25,519 nt of DNA from UBA2029 sp037447125. Its GTDB lineage: Bacteria > Chloroflexota > Anaerolineae > Aggregatilineales > Aggregatilineaceae. Shown one piece after another: positions 22,257-25,519 of the stretch. The stretch spans positions 1-25,519 of the forward strand of contig JBBIHG010000048.1 of NCBI GenBank assembly GCA_037447125.1, given 5' to 3'. Within the stretch, counting starts at the first letter, position 1, and every line of letters begins with the position of its first letter. A program made the position numbers and the translations under genes. Below the pieces are notes generated by a model that saw nothing but the letters and a program-made list of their open reading frames with translations, was not told where the DNA came from and searched no databases.

Positions 22257-23759
22257 CTATGGCCCATCCGCCCGCCCGGCCAACTGCGCGAAGCGCGCTT
22301 TGAGGTCCGGGTACAGCGCGCGATAGGTGGCGAACAGGTCACGGTAGAGCGGCTGGTATTTTGGGCGGGGAGCATAGACGCGATCTACCTGGGCTGCCCG
22401 CACAGCCGCCTGACCCGCGTCGGGAATCAGGCCGACGGCGGCAGCCGCCAGGAAGACATCACCCAACGGCGCGCCGGGGTTATCCTTCAACACGATCAGG
22501 GGCCGGCCCGTGATGTCGGCGATGATCTGGCACCACAGCGGGCTGCGCGTTGGCCCGCCGACGGCGCGCAGTTCGCTCACGGTCGCCCCCACTTCCTCGG
22601 CGACCAGGATGTTGTGCGCCATGGCGAAAGCCACGCCCTCCATAATGGCGCGGGCAAACTCGGCCTGGCTGGTGTTGAGGCTCAAGCCAAAGAACACACC
22701 GCGCGCGTTGCCGTCGTTGATCGGCTGTAGCTCACCGCTCAGATAGGGCAGGAAGATGAGTCCCTGCGCGCCGGGTTCGCTCTGAGTGGCCAGTGCCGTC
22801 ATCTGCTCGAAGTCGCGGTGACCCAGCAGGTCGCGCCCCCAGGCCAGCGACGCCCCGAAGGCCACGATTGTCCCCCCGGCGAACCATTTCCGCTCTAGCA
22901 CGTGGGCGAAGATCAGAAGCTGCGGATGGGCCAGCGGCGTTTCGGTCACGATGTAGATTGAGCCGCCGGTGCCCAGCGAGAGCATGGCCTGGCCTGGCTC
23001 GACCGCGCCAGCGGACAGGCCCGCTGCCGATGTATCCTCGCCTCCGGCAATCACCGGAATGTCTGGGACCAGGCCCACGGCCTGGGCCACGTCCGGCAGC
23101 AGGCCCCCGATGATCTGCTGCGAGGGGGCCACGGGTGGGTACAGGCCGCGCGGCACGCCAAAGGCCGCGATCAGCTCCTCGGACCAGTCGCATGCTCGCT
23201 GGTCGAAAGCAAAGGGGATGCTCGCGTCCGAGACATTTAAGACTGGCTCGCCGGTCAGGCGGAAGTTGATGTAGCCGGTCGTGGTCAGGCTGCGCCAGGC
23301 GCGCCGGATCGTCTCCGGTTCGTGCTCCTGGAGCCAGATCAGCTTGGGGTCGAAGTTGTAGGGGGCGGGCTGTTTGCCATTGATGCGCAGGATACGCTCG
23401 CCGGCGGACTGTCGCATCTGCTCGCACTGCGCCTCAGCACGCGCGTCCATCCAGATGATGCCGGGTCGTAGCGCGTTGCCCTGGCGATCAATCAATGTGG
23501 CGGCGCAGCCCTGCCCGCTGATCCCGATCGCGGCGACCTGGGCGGGCTGGGCGCCCGCCCTTTGCACGACGGCACGCATGACTTCGAGCGCGCCGCGCCA
23601 CCAGTCTTCTGGGTTCTGCTCGACCCATCCCGGCTGCGGCGTGGACAGTTCATAACTGGCGGTGGCCTGCGCTACCACCCGGCCTTCCGGCGTCGCCAGC
23701 AGCGCCTTGGCGTTCGTCGTGCCGATGTCAACGCCTAACAGAAGGTGTTCCGCTGGCAT
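22257..23759 (-). CDS. FGGY-family carbohydrate kinase, xylulokinase-like
   Basis: A 500-residue kinase of the FGGY family, the usual length. The N-terminal phosphate loop is LLLGVDIGTTNAKALL, followed by STPQPGWVEQNPEDWW, which is the xylulokinase-type form and differs from glycerol kinase. The catalytic Asp is in IAGGEDTSAAGLSAG, where xylulokinases normally have GGGD; the Glu at the third position is a small departure. C-terminal ATP-site landmarks are LSLGTGGSIYIV and the family signature region AVGGPTRSPLWCQIIADITG. The ATG (23757-23759) follows GGGGA by about eight bases. It lies 29 bases after the GlpD-type gene in the same direction, so the pair may phosphorylate and then oxidise a polyol. 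D-xylulose, another ketose or a polyol are all possible substrates. Confidence 0.85.
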   Translation of the reverse strand: MPAEHLLLGVDIGTTNAKALLATPEGRVVAQATASYELSTPQPGWVEQNPEDWWRGALEVMRAVVQRAGAQPAQVAAIGISGQGCAATLIDRQGNALRPGIIWMDARAEAQCEQMRQSAGERILRINGKQPAPYNFDPKLIWLQEHEPETIRRAWRSLTTTGYINFRLTGEPVLNVSDASIPFAFDQRACDWSEELIAAFGVPRGLYPPVAPSQQIIGGLLPDVAQAVGLVPDIPVIAGGEDTSAAGLSAGAVEPGQAMLSLGTGGSIYIVTETPLAHPQLLIFAHVLERKWFAGGTIVAFGASLAWGRDLLGHRDFEQMTALATQSEPGAQGLIFLPYLSGELQPINDGNARGVFFGLSLNTSQAEFARAIMEGVAFAMAHNILVAEEVGATVSELRAVGGPTRSPLWCQIIADITGRPLIVLKDNPGAPLGDVFLAAAAVGLIPDAGQAAVRAAQVDRVYAPRPKYQPLYRDLFATYRALYPDLKARFAQLAGRADGP

Positions 23760-23788
23760 TGCCTGTCCCCACTTGATCGCAGCCCCGC

Positions 23789-25495
23789 CTACTCCGAGCG
23801 CAGGCGCTCCTCGCGGACGCCATGCCGCTTGACCAGAATATCTATCGTGCGCTCGATTTCCGCTTCGATCTGCTCCGCGCTCCAGCCATGAGTGGTCCCC
23901 ATGATCTGCCCGGCCTGGCGCAGCACCCGGCCAGTGACCAGGCCCAGCATGGCCAGCAGCGTGCGCCGCAGAAGCAGATCGTCCAGGTGGGCCACTTTCC
24001 CGTATTCGACCAGGAACAGAAGCTCGCGCTGGCTGTAATCGGGCGCATCGTCCAGCGGGGCGTCTGCGCCAGCCGCGATGTACCGGGCAACTGCCTCGGC
24101 GCGCGTGCCATAGCGCCCGAACAGCGTCTGCAAGCGTGGCAACGCGAGTCCCGTCTGCGCCTGGACGCGGGCCAGCCAGGCGGCCTGCGCCTCCTCGCTG
24201 CGCGGGTACTCTTTGCCGCCGCCGATGGCCACATCTTCAGTACTGACGCGCCGCGCCCGCCCCAGGAAGGCCAGCGTCCGGTCGGTCGTCTCTGCGGCGA
24301 AGGCGCGGAAGGTCGTCCACTTGCCGCCGACCAGCGAATACACCGGAAAAGTGTGCTCTTCGTCCGGCTCCAGCACGTGGACGTAATGCTCGCGAGTCAC
24401 CAAGCCGGTGAATTCCTCGTCCGTGCTGGCCAGCGGGCGCACCCCACAGAAGTGAAAGACGATCTGGGAGCGTTCGAGGGTGATTTCGGGCAGGATGTGT
24501 GCTGTGAAGTGGAGGAAGTAGTCAATTTCCTCGTCCGAGCAGATAGCTTCGTCCGGGTCGTCAATGCGCAGATCGGTCGCGCCAACAATCACCTTGTCGC
24601 CCAGCGGCAGCATGATGCACATGCGCCCGTCTTTATTCTCAAAGTACATGGCCCCGCCGTCGAGCGTCTCCCACAACTCTGGGTGCTGGACGACGATGTG
24701 CGAGCCTTTGGTGCCGCCGATGTAGCGCGTCTGGTGGCGCAGCGCGCCGTTGACCAGATCGATCCACGCCCCGGCGGCATTGACCACCACACGGGGCTTC
24801 ACTGCAAACGCCGTGCCCGACAACTCATCGCGCAAGGTGACCGTATCGTGGTTCACGCCCGCCAGGCTCACATAGTTGAGGGCGTGGACCTGCTCGCTGC
24901 TGGCCTCGGCGTCCAGGATCAGTTCCAGGCCGATGCGCTCGGCGTAGGGCATGATGCCGTCGTAGTAGTAGGCCGCCCCCTTGATCGCCGGGCTGAGCTT
25001 GGGGTGTTTCTTCAAAGCCTCGGCGCGCGACAACATGCGATGGGTCGGTGTCACCCGGAAGCCGCGCGTGAACCAATCATAGAAGATCATACCCAGCTTG
25101 ACGACCAGCCCGCCGCGCTCGCCGGGCTTTTTCAGCAGACGGACGAACTTGAGCGGGGCATTCAGCAACCCGGAAAAGCGGCTGAAGACTGGGATGGTGA
25201 AAGGGAACGGCATCACAGCATGGGGCGCGTTGATGAACAGGCGGTTGCGCTCGATCAGCGACTCGCGCACCAGGCCGAACGAGCCATGTTCCAGGTAGCG
25301 AAGACCGCCGTGCACCAGCCGCGACGACGCGGCGCTGCACCCAGAGCTAAAGTCTGCCTTGTCCACCACGAGCACGCTGACGCCCTGCAGGGCCAGGTCG
25401 AAAAAAGTGCCGATGCCGTTGATCCCCCCGCCGACGATCAGCACGTCAACGCGCGGGTCTTGTTCGAAAGTGGTGATGATTTCTTGCCGCTGCAC
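23789..25495 (-). CDS. glpD: FAD-dependent glycerol-3-phosphate dehydrogenase family (GlpD-like)
   Basis: A 568-residue flavoprotein of the GlpD family, oxidising glycerol 3-phosphate or a related polyol phosphate and passing electrons to quinone at the membrane. The FAD fold opens with VDVLIVGGGINGIGTFFDLA. The family blocks LVHGGLRYLE, LIERNRLF.NAPH, GGTKGSHIVV and VYSLVGGKWTTFR are all present, and the C-terminal cap domain runs from about residue 400. In place of the common GTSSRSSK the protein has SGCSAASSR. The start is uncertain: a TTG at 25502-25504 touches the AGGAG (minus strand of 25505-25509) and cannot use it, whereas the in-frame GTG at 25493-25495 is nine bases away, so I chose the GTG. 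Next to a kinase, it could also be an EryB-type polyol-phosphate dehydrogenase. Confidence 0.88.
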   Translation of the reverse strand: MQRQEIITTFEQDPRVDVLIVGGGINGIGTFFDLALQGVSVLVVDKADFSSGCSAASSRLVHGGLRYLEHGSFGLVRESLIERNRLFINAPHAVMPFPFTIPVFSRFSGLLNAPLKFVRLLKKPGERGGLVVKLGMIFYDWFTRGFRVTPTHRMLSRAEALKKHPKLSPAIKGAAYYYDGIMPYAERIGLELILDAEASSEQVHALNYVSLAGVNHDTVTLRDELSGTAFAVKPRVVVNAAGAWIDLVNGALRHQTRYIGGTKGSHIVVQHPELWETLDGGAMYFENKDGRMCIMLPLGDKVIVGATDLRIDDPDEAICSDEEIDYFLHFTAHILPEITLERSQIVFHFCGVRPLASTDEEFTGLVTREHYVHVLEPDEEHTFPVYSLVGGKWTTFRAFAAETTDRTLAFLGRARRVSTEDVAIGGGKEYPRSEEAQAAWLARVQAQTGLALPRLQTLFGRYGTRAEAVARYIAAGADAPLDDAPDYSQRELLFLVEYGKVAHLDDLLLRRTLLAMLGLVTGRVLRQAGQIMGTTHGWSAEQIEAEIERTIDILVKRHGVREERLRSE

Positions 25496-25519
25496 AGTCC
25501 ACAACTCCTAGAGTGAAAG

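Noticed and set aside
23798..23811. palindrome GAGCGCAGGCGCTC as a further LacI operator
   Set aside because: It lies within the last codons of the GlpD-like gene, differs from the GAGAGCGCTCTC sites in its centre and is likely explained by coding sequence.
23822..25516. 564-codon plus-strand open frame opposite the GlpD-like gene
   Set aside because: It is the antisense shadow of a GC-rich gene; its composition (many Gln, Arg, Ala, His) is typical of such shadows and no family is recognised. The same applies to long frames opposite the permease, dehydrogenase, LacI and dehydratase genes.
1..25519. CRISPR arrays, rRNA genes, phage or defence modules
   Set aside because: No regularly spaced repeats, rRNA segments, or defence or phage proteins were seen on either strand.

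Overview
The window is a GC-rich bacterial scaffold with one 100-base run of N. It looks like an accessory carbohydrate and small-molecule uptake region of an anaerobic or facultative heterotroph. Gene style points to Chloroflexota (Anaerolineae-like): non-lipoprotein solute-binding proteins cut at AxA-Q, many sugar ABC operons with IclR and LacI regulators, and a palindromic intergenic repeat of the type seen in such genomes. That assignment is an inference; no rRNA or marker gene is present.

Layout. 1-1063: an IS630-family transposase, cut by the window edge and split in two frames. 1332-2528: a broken gene in which a metal/cobalamin-type solute-binding protein is fused in frame to the C-terminal half of an ABC ATPase. 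3235-9192, all on the minus strand: an IclR regulator, an aldehyde dehydrogenase, then a ribose-type (CUT2) ABC transporter (ATPase, permease, binding protein), with good promoters before the regulator and before the dehydrogenase and a terminator hairpin after the last gene. 9544-11052 (+): a cytoplasmic NagZ-type GH3 glycosidase. 11117-18337 (minus): a LacI regulator, a CUT1 binding protein, two permeases and a secreted CBM9-GH8 glycanase. No ATPase is encoded with the CUT1 system, so a shared MsmK-type ATPase elsewhere is expected. 18682-21960 (+): a radical-SAM activase and a glycyl radical enzyme whose active-site residues match trans-4-hydroxy-L-proline dehydratase. 22257-25495 (minus): a xylulokinase-like FGGY kinase and a GlpD-type FAD dehydrogenase.

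How the parts may work together. The GH8 enzyme would cut a beta-glucan, xylan or chitosan-like polymer outside the cell. The CUT1 transporter would import the oligosaccharides and GH3 would trim them inside. The LacI protein would control this set through two near-identical GAGAGCGCTCTC palindromes beside its own promoter. The CUT2/aldehyde dehydrogenase operon would import and oxidise a small sugar or aldehyde-yielding compound under IclR control. The hydroxyproline dehydratase pair is metabolically separate and has no P5C reductase in the window.

The points most worth a second look are the CUT1 permease with a three-repeat extracytoplasmic domain inserted after its first membrane helix, the binding-protein/ATPase chimera, and the hydroxyproline dehydratase pair in a carbohydrate locus.
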